A stretch of DNA of 64,000 nt from Oscillospiraceae bacterium (GCA_031264245.1 JAISEG010000006.1:1-64000); one strand, 5' to 3'; positions 16,690-25,723 are shown, counted from the stretch's first letter. The notes: a model not told the origin generated them from the sequence alone. A program made the numbers and translations.

Positions 16690-18725
16690 CAGAGCTTCAC
16701 TACTCCTTCCGAATAGACTTCAATGTTCTGTTCCAGCTCATTGAACGACAGAACCGTCAACTCCGGGGAAACCTGCTCCGCGATCTTCCGAAACTGCCTG
16801 CGCACCAGCGGAGAGGTAAGCACGACAGGCGTCTTGCCCAGGTTGCTCACCTTTTCGATTATTTCCCTCAGCCTGTCAAATATGGTGTGTATCTGGGCAG
16901 GCTCAAGCGAGAGGTACGCCCCGTGCTCCGACTGTCTCGTGTTCTCGGCTATCAGCTGCTCGAGCATCGGGTCAAGGGTTATGACATGCGCGACGTCGTC
17001 CGGAATGAACCGCTTTGAAATCGAGCGCTTCATCGCCTGCCGCACATATTCGGTCAGCAGGTCGGTGTCCCTCGTCACGTTTCCGTAGTCGCCCAGCGTC
17101 TCGATAATTGTCGCCATATCCCGTATAGGCACGTTTTCCCGCAGTAAATTTCCAAGCACCTTCTGAATTTCTCCCAGCGAGAACAGCTTCGGCACAACCT
17201 CCTCCACAAGCGCGGGCTGCTGCTTGTTGAGGTTATCCATAAGCGTCTGCACCTGCTGGCGGTTGAGAAGCTCGTGACCGTATCTCTTGATCACCTCCGC
17301 GAGATGGGTGGCGATCACCGACGGCGGGTCGACCGTGGAATAGCCCAGCACCTCGGCGTTTTCCCGCTGTCCCTTGGGTATCCACAGCGCGGGCAGCCCG
17401 AAGGTCGGCTCAACAGTGGGTATGCCGTATATCTCCTCCTCCACCTCGCCCGTGCTCAGCGCCAGCAGATGGTCGGCCATCACCTCGCCGCGGGCGACCT
17501 CAACCCCCTTGATTTTTATAAGATAGGTATTGGGGCTTAGCTGAATGTTGTCCCTGAGGCGTATTGTAGGCACAATTATGCCCAAATCAAGCGCGCACTG
17601 CCGCCGTATCATCACAACGCGGTCCAAAAGGTCGCCCCCCTGGGAGACGTCCGCCATCGGAAGTATTCCGTAGCCGAATTCCAGCTCGATCGGATCGACC
17701 TGCAAAAGCGACGTGACGCTCTCCGGCTTTCTCTTCTCCTGCGCCTCCTGCTCGGCAAGCTCCGCCTCCTCCGGAACAGGCGGAAGCGCCTTCGACCTCT
17801 GGTAGCCCGAAAAGCCCGCCACAGCTAAAATAACGGCAATTGTCCACATGGGCAATTTGGGCAAGCCGGGAATAAAGCTCAGACCAAACAAAAGCAGCCC
17901 CGTCGTCATAAGGACGGAGGGGTTTCCGATAAGCTGCCCAAACGCCTCCTGCCCAAAGGTCGTATCGTTGCCCGAACGGGTGACGATAATACCCGACGCG
18001 GTGGAAATGAGCAGCGCGGGTATCTGGCTTACCAGCCCGTCGCCTATGGTCGCCAGGGTAAATATGGAGACGACCTCGCCTATGGGCTTATTCATGCTCG
18101 TCATCCCTATGATAAGTCCGCCGACTATGTTTATAACGGTTATGATAACCCCCGCAATCGCGTCGCCCTTTATAAATTTACTTGCGCCGTCCATAGAGCC
18201 GTGAAAGTCCGCCTCGTGCTGTATGGCCAGCCTTCGCTGCCTCGCGGCAAGCTCGTCTATAGCTCCGCTGTTGAGGTCGGCGTCTATGGCCATCTGCTTG
18301 CCCGGCATCGCGTCCAGGGTAAAGCGCGCCGAAACCTCCGCGACACGCTCGGCGCCCTTTGTTATAACGATAAACTGAATGACAAGGATGATAAGAAATA
18401 CGATGGCGCCGACCACAATATTGTCTCCGATAATTATACTGCCAAACGTCCTTATCACGTTTCCCGCGTCCCCCTGGTTGCCGAGGATCAGGGTGGTGGA
18501 CCTGAGGTTCAGCGCCAAACGAAACAAGGTAATAATCAAGAGCAGCGTCGGAAACACCGAAAACTCCAGCGGGTCCTTGACGTAGAGCGCCAGCAGCAAA
18601 ACCAAAAGCGCGATAGTTATGTTGATAATTATCAAAACGTCCATCAAAAACGTCGGAAGAGGTATAATCAGAAGCACCACTATCAGCAGCACCACCACGG
18701 CAAAAGCAATATCGGTAAATTTCAT
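16689..18725 (-). CDS. flhA: Flagellar export gate protein FlhA
   Basis: The product is 678 residues. FlhA forms the nonameric export gate ring and docks substrates and chaperones. The first 320 residues hold about eight hydrophobic segments, the FHIPEP-type motif region (PGKQMAIDADLNSGAIDELA) follows, and the cytoplasmic domain contains LEFGYGILPMADVSQGGDLL. The start is the ATG at 18725 (MKFTDIAFAVVV): AAGGGAGGGG sits just upstream and would lie inside the gene if the ATG at 18743 were used. Confidence 0.96.
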   Translation of the reverse strand: MKFTDIAFAVVVLLIVVLLIIPLPTFLMDVLIIINITIALLVLLLALYVKDPLEFSVFPTLLLIITLFRLALNLRSTTLILGNQGDAGNVIRTFGSIIIGDNIVVGAIVFLIILVIQFIVITKGAERVAEVSARFTLDAMPGKQMAIDADLNSGAIDELAARQRRLAIQHEADFHGSMDGASKFIKGDAIAGVIITVINIVGGLIIGMTSMNKPIGEVVSIFTLATIGDGLVSQIPALLISTASGIIVTRSGNDTTFGQEAFGQLIGNPSVLMTTGLLLFGLSFIPGLPKLPMWTIAVILAVAGFSGYQRSKALPPVPEEAELAEQEAQEKRKPESVTSLLQVDPIELEFGYGILPMADVSQGGDLLDRVVMIRRQCALDLGIIVPTIRLRDNIQLSPNTYLIKIKGVEVARGEVMADHLLALSTGEVEEEIYGIPTVEPTFGLPALWIPKGQRENAEVLGYSTVDPPSVIATHLAEVIKRYGHELLNRQQVQTLMDNLNKQQPALVEEVVPKLFSLGEIQKVLGNLLRENVPIRDMATIIETLGDYGNVTRDTDLLTEYVRQAMKRSISKRFIPDDVAHVITLDPMLEQLIAENTRQSEHGAYLSLEPAQIHTIFDRLREIIEKVSNLGKTPVVLTSPLVRRQFRKIAEQVSPELTVLSFNELEQNIEVYSEGVVKL

Positions 18726-18772
18726 CCATACCCCTCCCTTCATTTGAAATGTGACCCGTGTCAGCTTTTCAT

Positions 18773-19861
18773 TCAGCTGCTGATTCTGTAACGGCTTTTC
18801 TTGCGCTTATAGACATATACCAGGATATCCGCCACCGCCTGGTAGAAGTCCGGCGGTATCTCGTCGTCTATATCGCACATTTTATACAGCGACTGGGCAA
18901 GCGGCTTATTTTCAACGATCTCTATTCCGTGCTCCCTTGCCTTCTCCTTGATCTTTCTCGCGATAAAGTCCTGCCCCTTCGCGACCACCACCGGAGCGCC
19001 GCTCCTGCCGTCCTCATACCGGAGCGCTACGGCGAAGTGGGTCGGGTTTGTGATAACGACGTCCGCGTCCGGAACCCTCGACATCATCCGCATCGCGCTC
19101 ATCTGCCGCTGCTTCTGCCTGATACGGCTTTTGATCTGCGGGTCTCCCTCGGTCAGCTTATACTCGTCCCTGACCTCCTGCTTTGTCATCATAAGGTCCT
19201 TTTCATACTTCCACCACTGGAAGATGAAATCCCCCGCCGCGATAGCCGACATGGCAAGGCACATCTTGAGCGCTATGGTAAACGCGACCCTCATCATCTC
19301 AAGAAACGACGTGTATATATTCGTGCCGACAAGGGAAGGAAATTTGGGGAACAGCTTTTGGTACTCACTTACCAAAATATATCCCAGCACCACAACCTTA
19401 AGTATCGACTTGACAAGCTGCATAACGGTTTGAGCGGAGAATATGCGCTTAAATCCCTTGAGCGGGCTTATCCTCTCCAGCTTCGGGGAGAGAGTCTTTG
19501 TGGTAAATATAAAGCCGGTCTGGAGAACATTCGAAACTATCCCGGACAAAAACGCGCAGAGCAGCACCGGCATAAGTATTGTTCCCATTTTCATCAAAAC
19601 ATTTATAAACAGCTGGCTCAGCGACTGCGCGTCCAGCTCCTCACTCATGCCGGACACGTAGGACGGCTCCAGAAAATCCGTGAAAATTCCGGCGAACTGC
19701 TCGGTCATCCGCGGCCACATCACCAGAAGCACGGCAAAGATAACGGTGGTGCAAACCGCGATATTGACCTCCGAGCTTTTCAGCACCTGCCCCTTTTCCT
19801 TGGCGTCTTTTCGCTTTTTCGCAGAGGCCTTCTCTGTCTTTTCTCCGCCTGACTGGCTCAT
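18773..19861 (-). CDS. flhB: Flagellar export switch protein FlhB
   Basis: The product is 362 residues. The N-terminus (GGEKTEKASAKKRKDAKEKG) and four membrane helices are typical, and the cytoplasmic domain contains VVITNPTHFAVALRYEDG, the autocleavage NPTH site that switches export from rod/hook to filament substrates. It ends with IDDEIPPDFYQAVADILVYV. The ATG overlaps the fliR stop by 4 bp. A second, truncated FlhB-C-like gene lies at 32071-32370. Confidence 0.96.
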   Translation of the reverse strand: MSQSGGEKTEKASAKKRKDAKEKGQVLKSSEVNIAVCTTVIFAVLLVMWPRMTEQFAGIFTDFLEPSYVSGMSEELDAQSLSQLFINVLMKMGTILMPVLLCAFLSGIVSNVLQTGFIFTTKTLSPKLERISPLKGFKRIFSAQTVMQLVKSILKVVVLGYILVSEYQKLFPKFPSLVGTNIYTSFLEMMRVAFTIALKMCLAMSAIAAGDFIFQWWKYEKDLMMTKQEVRDEYKLTEGDPQIKSRIRQKQRQMSAMRMMSRVPDADVVITNPTHFAVALRYEDGRSGAPVVVAKGQDFIARKIKEKAREHGIEIVENKPLAQSLYKMCDIDDEIPPDFYQAVADILVYVYKRKKSRYRISS

Positions 19862-20649
19862 GGGCTAACCAGAAAAGTATTGAACATCTTTTCAACTCCA
19901 TTAAACATCTCGGTAAAAATAGTATCGCTGAAATTTACAAACACAGGGATGAGCATGAACACCATCAAAAATCCCAGCAGCATCTTTATCGGTATGCCCA
20001 CAACGAACATATTCAGCTGCGGCACCGTCCTCATAAGCATCCCGAACGCGAACTCCAAAACTATCCCCGACGCTATGATAGGCAGCGCCACCATAACCCC
20101 CAGCATGAACGACATCGCGAATATCTCAACCACCGTGATCCCTATATTCGGGTCGAACCCAAGATTTCCCACCGGCAGCCTGTCAAAGGTCAGATACAGG
20201 ATTTCGATAAGCCGGTGATGCCCGTTTACCCCGAAAAACACCATCAGCAAAATGATATTCAGCAGGTTTCCCATCATGGGGATCTGTGTGTTGTTCTGCG
20301 CGTCATAGACGTTTACTATACCGAAGCCTATCTGCATATCTATCATCTGACCCGCCGTAAAGGTGAGGGCAAAGAACATGTTTGTTATAAACGCCAGAGT
20401 GATTCCGATGAGCGCCTCGCCCATGCATATCAGCGCAAACCCGAAAAGCGACGTATAGCTGATTTCGCTGACAGGCGGGTAATAGAAAAAGAACATGTAT
20501 GTAAGTGTCGCCACAAGCCCGATTTTGGCTATATTGGGGATGTTTACCCTGCCAAATATTGGAGAAGCTATTACCAGCGCGGAAACCCTGATAAGCAGCA
20601 GCACGAAATAATCCGCGTTTGATAAAATTGAATCTACAACGTTACTCAT
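19858..20649 (-). CDS. fliR: Flagellar export protein FliR
   Basis: The product is 263 residues, almost entirely membrane helices (about six), e.g. YFVLLLIRVSALVIASPIFG and FALICMGEALIGITLAFITN. FliR joins FliP and FliQ in the export-gate core. The motif GQMIDMQIGFGIVNVYDAQN is conserved in FliR (…GxxIdxqmGfs…). It starts 2 bp after the fliQ stop and overlaps flhB by 4 bp. Confidence 0.93.
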   Translation of the reverse strand: MSNVVDSILSNADYFVLLLIRVSALVIASPIFGRVNIPNIAKIGLVATLTYMFFFYYPPVSEISYTSLFGFALICMGEALIGITLAFITNMFFALTFTAGQMIDMQIGFGIVNVYDAQNNTQIPMMGNLLNIILLMVFFGVNGHHRLIEILYLTFDRLPVGNLGFDPNIGITVVEIFAMSFMLGVMVALPIIASGIVLEFAFGMLMRTVPQLNMFVVGIPIKMLLGFLMVFMLIPVFVNFSDTIFTEMFNGVEKMFNTFLVSP

Positions 20650-20651
20650 AG

Positions 20652-20921
20652 TCAGCGAAGCATTACATTTATGGACTCAAACAGCCGGATGGTAAAGTCC
20701 TGTAAATTACCCATCATAAAATTGCCGAACAGCAGCAGGGCAAGAAATATACCGATGATTTTGGGGACAAACGCGAGCGTCTGCTCGTTTATCTGGGTGG
20801 TCGCCTGAAATATGGACACTACAAGCCCAATAACTATCGCCACCAGCAGCACGGGAAGCGACGTCATTATCGTCGTATATATCGCGTCCTGCATTATTGT
20901 TATTACTTCACCCTGTGACAT
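20652..20921 (-). CDS. fliQ: Flagellar export protein FliQ
   Basis: The product is 89 residues, the standard FliQ size, with two membrane hairpin helices. It begins MSQGEVITIMQDAIYTTIMT and contains ATTQINEQTLAFVPKIIGIF, the hallmark QExTLxFxPK-like motif. The start is the internal ATG at 20921; upstream in-frame codons (MPRRRRKGGFC) look like non-coding leader containing the purine-rich ribosome site. Confidence 0.95.
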   Translation of the reverse strand: MSQGEVITIMQDAIYTTIMTSLPVLLVAIVIGLVVSIFQATTQINEQTLAFVPKIIGIFLALLLFGNFMMGNLQDFTIRLFESINVMLR

Positions 20922-20972
20922 ACAAAAACCACCCTTTCTCCGGCGGCGCGGCAATATTGCACTGGACCGGGC

Positions 20973-21719
20973 CTAGAAGCTTCGGAAGATAGTCCCCACA
21001 ACAAGCTGCCAGCCATCCACCAGCACAAAGATCAAAATTTTGAACGGCAGCGATATCATCGCGGGCGGCAGCATCATCATACCCATCGCCATAAGGGTGC
21101 TGGAAACCACCATATCTATTACAATAAACGGTATATATATCAAAAATCCTATCGTAAACGCATGCTTTATTTCACTCAGCAGAAACGCGGGTATCAATAT
21201 CCGCATCGGGGTATCTTCAGGCGTCTCCACAGTCTCCCCCGTCAGCCCCAGCATAAAGTCCAGGTCCTTCGTCGTCGTCTGCCCCAGCATAAAATCCTTC
21301 AGCGGCACAATCGCCCTGTCGATAAATTCATCCTGGGATATCGGGTTTTCCTCCCGCGTATACGGCACATAGGCGTTGTCGTATATGTCGGTCAGCACGG
21401 GACCCATAACCGCCAACGTCAAAAACAGCGCAAGCCCGATGAGCACCTGGTTCGGCGGGGTCTGCTGCATACCTGTGGCGTTTCTGAGAAAGGACAGCAC
21501 AATTATGGTGCGTGTGAAGCTGGTGAGCATTATCAGTATTGAGGGAAGCAGGGTCAGTATCGTCAGCAGAATTACGATATCCACCGTCGCCGTATCCTCC
21601 CCGAAAAGGGTGGTTACCACATCATTTAGGCTGCCCGCGGCGTGTGCGCCCGCCGCCGCCGCGCCCATCACCGCCAACGTCACAGGAACGGCGAAAAGCA
21701 TTTTCTTTAATAGCTTCAT
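20973..21719 (-). CDS. fliP: Flagellar export protein FliP
   Basis: The product is 248 residues with a cleavable-type signal sequence (MKLLKKMLFAVPVTLAVMGA) and four membrane segments. Core motifs are ILIMLTSFTRTIIVLSFLRN and ATGMQQTPPNQVLIGLALFL, both diagnostic of FliP; the C-terminus holds MGMMMLPPAMISLPFKILIF. FliP pentamers form the export pore. The chosen ATG (21719) comes one base after the fliO stop, with AAGGGG upstream inside the fliO end; TTG/ATG codons further up overlap fliO. Confidence 0.96.
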   Translation of the reverse strand: MKLLKKMLFAVPVTLAVMGAAAAGAHAAGSLNDVVTTLFGEDTATVDIVILLTILTLLPSILIMLTSFTRTIIVLSFLRNATGMQQTPPNQVLIGLALFLTLAVMGPVLTDIYDNAYVPYTREENPISQDEFIDRAIVPLKDFMLGQTTTKDLDFMLGLTGETVETPEDTPMRILIPAFLLSEIKHAFTIGFLIYIPFIVIDMVVSSTLMAMGMMMLPPAMISLPFKILIFVLVDGWQLVVGTIFRSF

Positions 21720-21720
21720 C

Positions 21721-22233
21721 CTACTCATCCCCTTCTTCAAAGGGATTCTCCCCGTCGCTGCCGTTCCTTCTTCTTGTCCGCAGCTTGCGGTACACCTCGT
21801 CCAGACCGTCCTCTTCCCCGGCGATTTTAACGCGGTCGTCTGTTTCGTCCTTCGCCGGAGCGCTCCCGGTTTTTTTAAGCAGACCTGTAAGCGGCTCTAA
21901 AAGCCGGCTTCCCAGCTTTCCCGCGGTCATATCGCTCTTAAACGCGCCGAGAACCCGGCTTCCCTCATCCGCGGCTTCGGCGTCGGTCTCACCCTCATAC
22001 GAATCGAGAAGCGCTACACCGCCCGACGTCATCCCGACCAGATACCTTTTCCCGTTTGCCTCGATAAGGAAAATGGCTTTGTCCTTTGATATCGGCAGCC
22101 TGTCCACAACCCGCATATTTCTGCCGCTCTGTATGCCGTTTGCTTTTCTGGCATAGAAGTAAGTGACGTAGTAGGCGGCTATAATGATCAGGGAAATACC
22201 GATTACCGAAAATAAAACCTGCAACGGAGTCAT
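21721..22233 (-). CDS. fliO: Flagellar biosynthetic protein FliO (FliZ)
   Basis: The product is 170 residues. A short N-terminus and one membrane helix (FSVIGISLIIIAAYYVTYFY) are followed by the FliO signature (RNMRVVDRLPISKDKAIFLI) and a charged, probably disordered tail. FliO helps assemble the FliP-FliR complex. The tail (TRRRNGSDGENPFEEGDE) overlaps the fliP ribosome site. In most Firmicutes fliO follows fliY/cheY; here the upstream neighbour is fliE. Confidence 0.85.
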   Translation of the reverse strand: MTPLQVLFSVIGISLIIIAAYYVTYFYARKANGIQSGRNMRVVDRLPISKDKAIFLIEANGKRYLVGMTSGGVALLDSYEGETDAEAADEGSRVLGAFKSDMTAGKLGSRLLEPLTGLLKKTGSAPAKDETDDRVKIAGEEDGLDEVYRKLRTRRRNGSDGENPFEEGDE

Positions 22234-22495
22234 CTTTAATCCTGTCCATGATTTACTTACAGCCCGCTGGCGACCGCGTCCGGGTATAAGAAATCAAATC
22301 CTTTCTCACAGAAGAAACCGCGTCCGCGCGGCTTGGTACTGGGCTTATCCATATTTTAACCCAAATAATGAATAATAAATTTAACAGGTGCGAATAAACA
22401 AATCCCCGAGTGTTTTCGTACCTGTTAATAATTCAGAGCCTGTTCTTATTGAGAGAACCTTGCTCACGCAGCAAGTGCAAAGCGCCGCGGCGCAG
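22234..22495. other. Junction where fliF-fliY genes are normally found
   Basis: I see no gene or recognisable fragment of fliF, fliG or flgE in this 262-bp gap between fliE and fliO. It contains an imperfect AACAGGT/ACCTGTT inverted repeat (about 22382-22429), a GC-rich stretch with two CCGCGTCCG copies, and no strong promoter that I can identify. Confidence 0.6.
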
Positions 22496-22804
22496 CTACA
22501 CCGACATGCGCATTATTTCGTTGTACGCGTCTATTGCCTTGGAGCGAAGCTGCAACGCAAGGTTCAGCGCAATCTCCGCCTTTTGCGCGTCCAGCAGCAA
22601 TCCGGACATGTCGTCGGATTGCCCCGTCAGAAGCTCCACCGCCGACGCCTTGTCCGCCATGTCCGTCTCGGAAACCGTTTTCATCGCTTCGGTGAATATG
22701 TCGGAAAAATTTCCGGCGAGCCCGTCCCCGGAGCTGCTTTTGTTTATAACAGGCTCCTTGGACAGCAGGTTTACTATGTTCGAGGATATCGGGTTAACGC
22801 TCAT
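22496..22804 (-). CDS. fliE: Flagellar MS ring-rod junction protein FliE
   Basis: The product is 102 residues. The C-terminal half (LLDAQKAEIALNLALQLRSK AIDAYNEIMRMSV, split here) is the strongly conserved FliE motif. FliE is the first exported rod component and links the MS ring to FlgB. The upstream order flgB-flgC-fliE is canonical. The ribosome site is weak (AAAGGA about 20 nt upstream), so expression may depend on coupling. Confidence 0.92.
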   Translation of the reverse strand: MSVNPISSNIVNLLSKEPVINKSSSGDGLAGNFSDIFTEAMKTVSETDMADKASAVELLTGQSDDMSGLLLDAQKAEIALNLALQLRSKAIDAYNEIMRMSV

Positions 22805-22943
22805 TGTGGTAAATCGCGCGGAGCCGTCCTTTTCACCGGACGATCCGGCACTCCTTTCAAATCATCAGACCAAAATCAAAGCATCGGGCTGAAAACGTTG
22901 CTTAAATCAGGCGCTGTCCGGCGGTCCGGAGCGTAAACGCTCC

Positions 22944-23381
22944 CTATACCTTGCCGATCTCCAGCGTCTTGATCGCCATATCCTTAAAGGTGTTGACCGC
23001 GGTGATATTCGCCTCATACGCCCTGTATGCCGACATCATATCCACCATTTCCTGCACAACGTCGACGTTGGGCATCCTCACATACCCGTCCTCGTCCGCG
23101 TCGGGATGGGTCGGGTTGTAGTCAAGCTTAAATTCGCTCTGATCCTCCCCGATCATCTTCACGCGCACACCCCCCGCCGAGGACCGCGCCCTGTTGAAGA
23201 AGGCGGAAAAGCTGTTGTCCGGCTTGATTTGTTCAAAAACCACATATCTTCTGCGGTAGGTCTCGCCGTTTTCGTCCCGCGTAGTGTTTACGTTAGCCAT
23301 ATTCTCGGCGACAACGTCCATACGCATCCTGGTCGCGGTGAGGGCGGACGCGCTGATGTTCATAGAATCCAAAAAAGCCAT
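22944..23381 (-). CDS. flgC: Flagellar proximal rod protein FlgC
   Basis: The product is 145 residues. The N-terminal rod signature (MAFLDSMNISASALTATRMR, then VVAENMANVNTTRDENGETY) and the C-terminus (MPNVDVVQEMVDMMSAYRAY EANI) match FlgC. Length is the family norm. GGGAGG precedes the ATG, and flgB ends 19 bp upstream. Confidence 0.95.
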   Translation of the reverse strand: MAFLDSMNISASALTATRMRMDVVAENMANVNTTRDENGETYRRRYVVFEQIKPDNSFSAFFNRARSSAGGVRVKMIGEDQSEFKLDYNPTHPDADEDGYVRMPNVDVVQEMVDMMSAYRAYEANITAVNTFKDMAIKTLEIGKV

Positions 23382-23400
23382 TTATCGTACCTCCCAAAGG

Positions 23401-23808
23401 CTATCTTCCTTCATTTATGGCAAGCTTTATTCTTCTCAGTTCGCTGTTCATCTTCTCCAGCATTGTGTTGTATAAAATCGTGTTCTGTGCAAGCTTCACG
23501 TTCTCGGCTTCAATGTCGACGTTGTTTCCGTCCATCCGCATCGAAAGCCCGTTACTTTTCGTAACCGCGTGCCGCACGGAAAACGCGTCGTCCGCGCCTA
23601 TCGCGATGTGCTTATCACGCGTCTTTTTCCCCTGAAAGCCGCCGTTTTCCAGCGATCTGGCCAGGATGGATTCAAACTCAACGTTCGAGGCTTTAAACCC
23701 CGGCGTCTCAACGTTTGCGATGTTGTTGCGTATGACGGCGTTTCTCTCCCACGCCGCAGACAGACCGTTCTGCAACAGATCCACAGACCCAAACATTTTG
23801 TCCCACAT
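23401..23808 (-). CDS. flgB: Flagellar proximal rod protein FlgB
   Basis: The product is 135 residues. The start is the ATG at 23808 (MWDKMFGSVDLLQNGLSAAW), with GGAGG 9 nt upstream; an upstream frame to 23865 adds residues unlike FlgB. RNNIANVETPGFKASNVEFE is the rod signature and DIEAENVKLAQNTILYNTML the C-terminal helix. It is the first gene of the long export/rod operon; a MITE-like repeat sits 75 bp upstream, where a promoter would be expected. Confidence 0.94.
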   Translation of the reverse strand: MWDKMFGSVDLLQNGLSAAWERNAVIRNNIANVETPGFKASNVEFESILARSLENGGFQGKKTRDKHIAIGADDAFSVRHAVTKSNGLSMRMDGNNVDIEAENVKLAQNTILYNTMLEKMNSELRRIKLAINEGR

Positions 23809-23882
23809 TGTCAGTTGCCTCCAATCGCTCCAATTTCCGGATCCGTCCAAAAAACCGTGCTGCATCCTAAAAATACTCTTTT

Positions 23883-23984
23883 ATACCAATCCGGATTAAA
23901 AACATAGCCTTTCGGGGCGAAAAAGTTGGATATATGCTTTTGCGCCCCGAAGGGCTTGTAAATGTTTTTTATTCAGATTGGTAT
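23883..23984 (+). mobile_element. 102-bp MITE-like palindromic element, copy 2
   Basis: Same length and termini (ATACCAATCC ... ATTGGTAT) as copies 1 and 3. The centre reads AAAAAGTTGGATATATGCTTTT between GGGGCG and CGCCCC arms, split here by orientation; it is in the same orientation as copy 3. It lies in the 288-bp gap between flgB and cheB. The rest of the gap (23985-24096) is AT-rich with no gene visible. Confidence 0.85.
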
Positions 23985-24096
23985 TAGAATTATAACACGG
24001 TTCTTTGGATAAGTCTACTTTTTTTCTGTATAAATAAGTAATAATTGTTGGAATTGTGACATTAAATGTGAAAATAGCTATAATATTGCAATATTA

Positions 24097-24750
24097 TTAA
24101 ATTTTATGCGCCAAATGGGCGACCAGGTGCTTTGGGATATCCTCAAGGCTCGCCTGTTTTACAACAGCTCCGCACTCAAAGGCCTTTTTCGGCATCCCAT
24201 ACACCACGCAGCTCCCCTCGTCCTGTCCCAGGGTATACGCTCCGTTTCTTCTCATCGCAAGCAGACCCATCGCCCCGTCCGCGCCCATCCCGGTCAGGAT
24301 TATCCCGCACGCCAGCCTGCCCGCTTCCTTCGCGACCGATTCAAAGAGCGCGTCCACCGAAGGGCAGTGCCCGCTGACCTTTTCCGTGCCTCCCAGCGCC
24401 GTAACAAAGCCGTTTCCCCGCCGCTTCACGTACATCTGCCTGTCCCCCGGAGCAATATGGATGCTGCCCGGCCGCACAACCGCGTTGTCCTCCGCCTCCA
24501 CAACGTCAAACTCAAGCTCATTGTTAAGCCTGTCGGCGTACATTTTTGTAAACACCGGCGGCATGTGCTGAACCACAACGATCCCCGGCATGTGCGGCGG
24601 CAAGCCTCGAAACAGCTTTGCCAGCGCCTCGGTTCCGCCGGTTGACGCGCCGACGGCGACGATGCAGCCCTCAAGCACGGCGGGGGGTATTAGCCCGTCA
24701 GACCACGGCAGTTGTATTCCTGTGTGATTTGAAGATAATTCATTTTTCAC
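24097..24750 (-). CDS. cheB: Chemotaxis methylesterase CheB, catalytic domain only
   Basis: The product is 217 residues, whereas usual CheB is about 350. The catalytic triad is present: Ser36 in AVGASTGGTEAL, His62 in VVVQHMPPVFTKMY, Asp158 in LTGMGADGAMGLL. It should demethylate glutamyl methyl esters on chemoreceptors. The N-terminal receiver domain, normally phosphorylated by CheA to switch the enzyme on, is missing: only about 27 residues precede the esterase fold. The GTG start overlaps the cheR stop (GTGA), so there is no room for a lost domain upstream. Activity may be constitutive or controlled by partners. Confidence 0.92.
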   Translation of the reverse strand: MKNELSSNHTGIQLPWSDGLIPPAVLEGCIVAVGASTGGTEALAKLFRGLPPHMPGIVVVQHMPPVFTKMYADRLNNELEFDVVEAEDNAVVRPGSIHIAPGDRQMYVKRRGNGFVTALGGTEKVSGHCPSVDALFESVAKEAGRLACGIILTGMGADGAMGLLAMRRNGAYTLGQDEGSCVVYGMPKKAFECGAVVKQASLEDIPKHLVAHLAHKI

Positions 24751-25562
24751 GCTAATACCTTCTTATATATGGCGGGCGAAATTTGCTTGAAATCGTCGTT
24801 TATTCCTGAAAGGGTTTCACTCATGCCTATAAACAAATAGCCGTCCGGTTCAAGAATATCAAAGAACTTCTTTGTCAGCGCCGCCTTTGTCGGCGCGTCA
24901 AAATAAATCATAACATTTCTGCAAAATATTATGTGGAACTTTCTTTTAAACTGGGCAAAGCTGCCCATCAGGTTGAACTGTCCGAACACAACCTCGCGGG
25001 CGAGCGCGTCGCTTACCTTGTACTGGTCGGGCGATATCTTTTTAAAATACTTCGTCTTCCATTTCTCATCGAGCTGATCCAGCGACTGGGCGGAATACAT
25101 CCCCCCCTTGCCTATGTTCAAAACCCTCGTTGAAATATCTGTGGCCAGAATTGTGGTGTCCCATTCGTTCTTGTGCCCGCCGAAATATTCGCTCATCACC
25201 ATCGCCGCCGTATACGCCTCCTCGCCGGAGGAGCACCCCGCGCTCCACACCCTGAGGTCATGATTCTTTATCTTGGAGACCCATTCGGGAAGGGCGGTGG
25301 CGGTCATAAACTGGTAATGCGCCGCCTCACGCATAAAGTATGTGTAGTTTGTGGTAAGCTTGGTAACAAGCTCATCTATTTTTTGTCCGCTTTTGTCACC
25401 CAGCACATCGCCTATATAATCGTGAAAATTCGTAAAGCCCTTTTGCTGAAGGGTGTTGCTCAGCCGCCCTTCAATCAGAGTGCGCTTTTTTTCAAGATTT
25501 ATGCCAAATTGCTCCTGCATATATTTTGTAAGCTGCAAAAAATCGCGGTCGTCTATATTCAT
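24747..25562 (-). CDS. cheR: Chemotaxis receptor methyltransferase CheR
   Basis: The product is 271 residues. The N-terminal helical domain (DFLQLTKYMQEQFGINLEKK) is followed by the SAM-binding domain with VWSAGCSSGEEAYTAAMVMS, ATDISTRVLNIGKGGMYSAQ and IIFCRNVMIYFDAPTKAALT, all typical of CheR. It methylates receptor glutamates for adaptation. GAGGATAATTT precedes the ATG. It is coupled to cheB downstream. Confidence 0.97.
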   Translation of the reverse strand: MNIDDRDFLQLTKYMQEQFGINLEKKRTLIEGRLSNTLQQKGFTNFHDYIGDVLGDKSGQKIDELVTKLTTNYTYFMREAAHYQFMTATALPEWVSKIKNHDLRVWSAGCSSGEEAYTAAMVMSEYFGGHKNEWDTTILATDISTRVLNIGKGGMYSAQSLDQLDEKWKTKYFKKISPDQYKVSDALAREVVFGQFNLMGSFAQFKRKFHIIFCRNVMIYFDAPTKAALTKKFFDILEPDGYLFIGMSETLSGINDDFKQISPAIYKKVLA

Positions 25563-25628
25563 AAATTATCCTCATAAGCATTAAAAGTACATACTCAAAA
25601 CCGTCGGCATACCCTAAGCCCTGCGGGA

Positions 25629-25670
25629 CGCCGCCTCTGCTCCGGGGCTTGCCCCGGAGCAGAGGCGGCG
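25629..25670. repeat. GC-rich 19-bp stem palindrome between cheR and cheW
   Basis: Arms 25629-25647 and 25652-25670 are perfectly complementary with a CTTG loop. There is no T-tract on either side, so it is not a classical terminator; it may limit read-through or act as a processing or stability element. Confidence 0.6.
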
Positions 25671-25723
25671 AAAGGGTGTATTGAACGGGAATCAAACCCA
25701 TCCGATTCATTAAACAAGCCGCT

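Noticed and set aside
18758-19852. 364-codon plus-strand frame opposite flhB
   Set aside because: Antisense shadow of flhB; composition is highly basic and there is no initiation signal.
22234-22495. c-di-GMP or other riboswitch in the fliO leader
   Set aside because: I could not match the conserved core of GEMM or other known riboswitches; only a weak inverted repeat is present.
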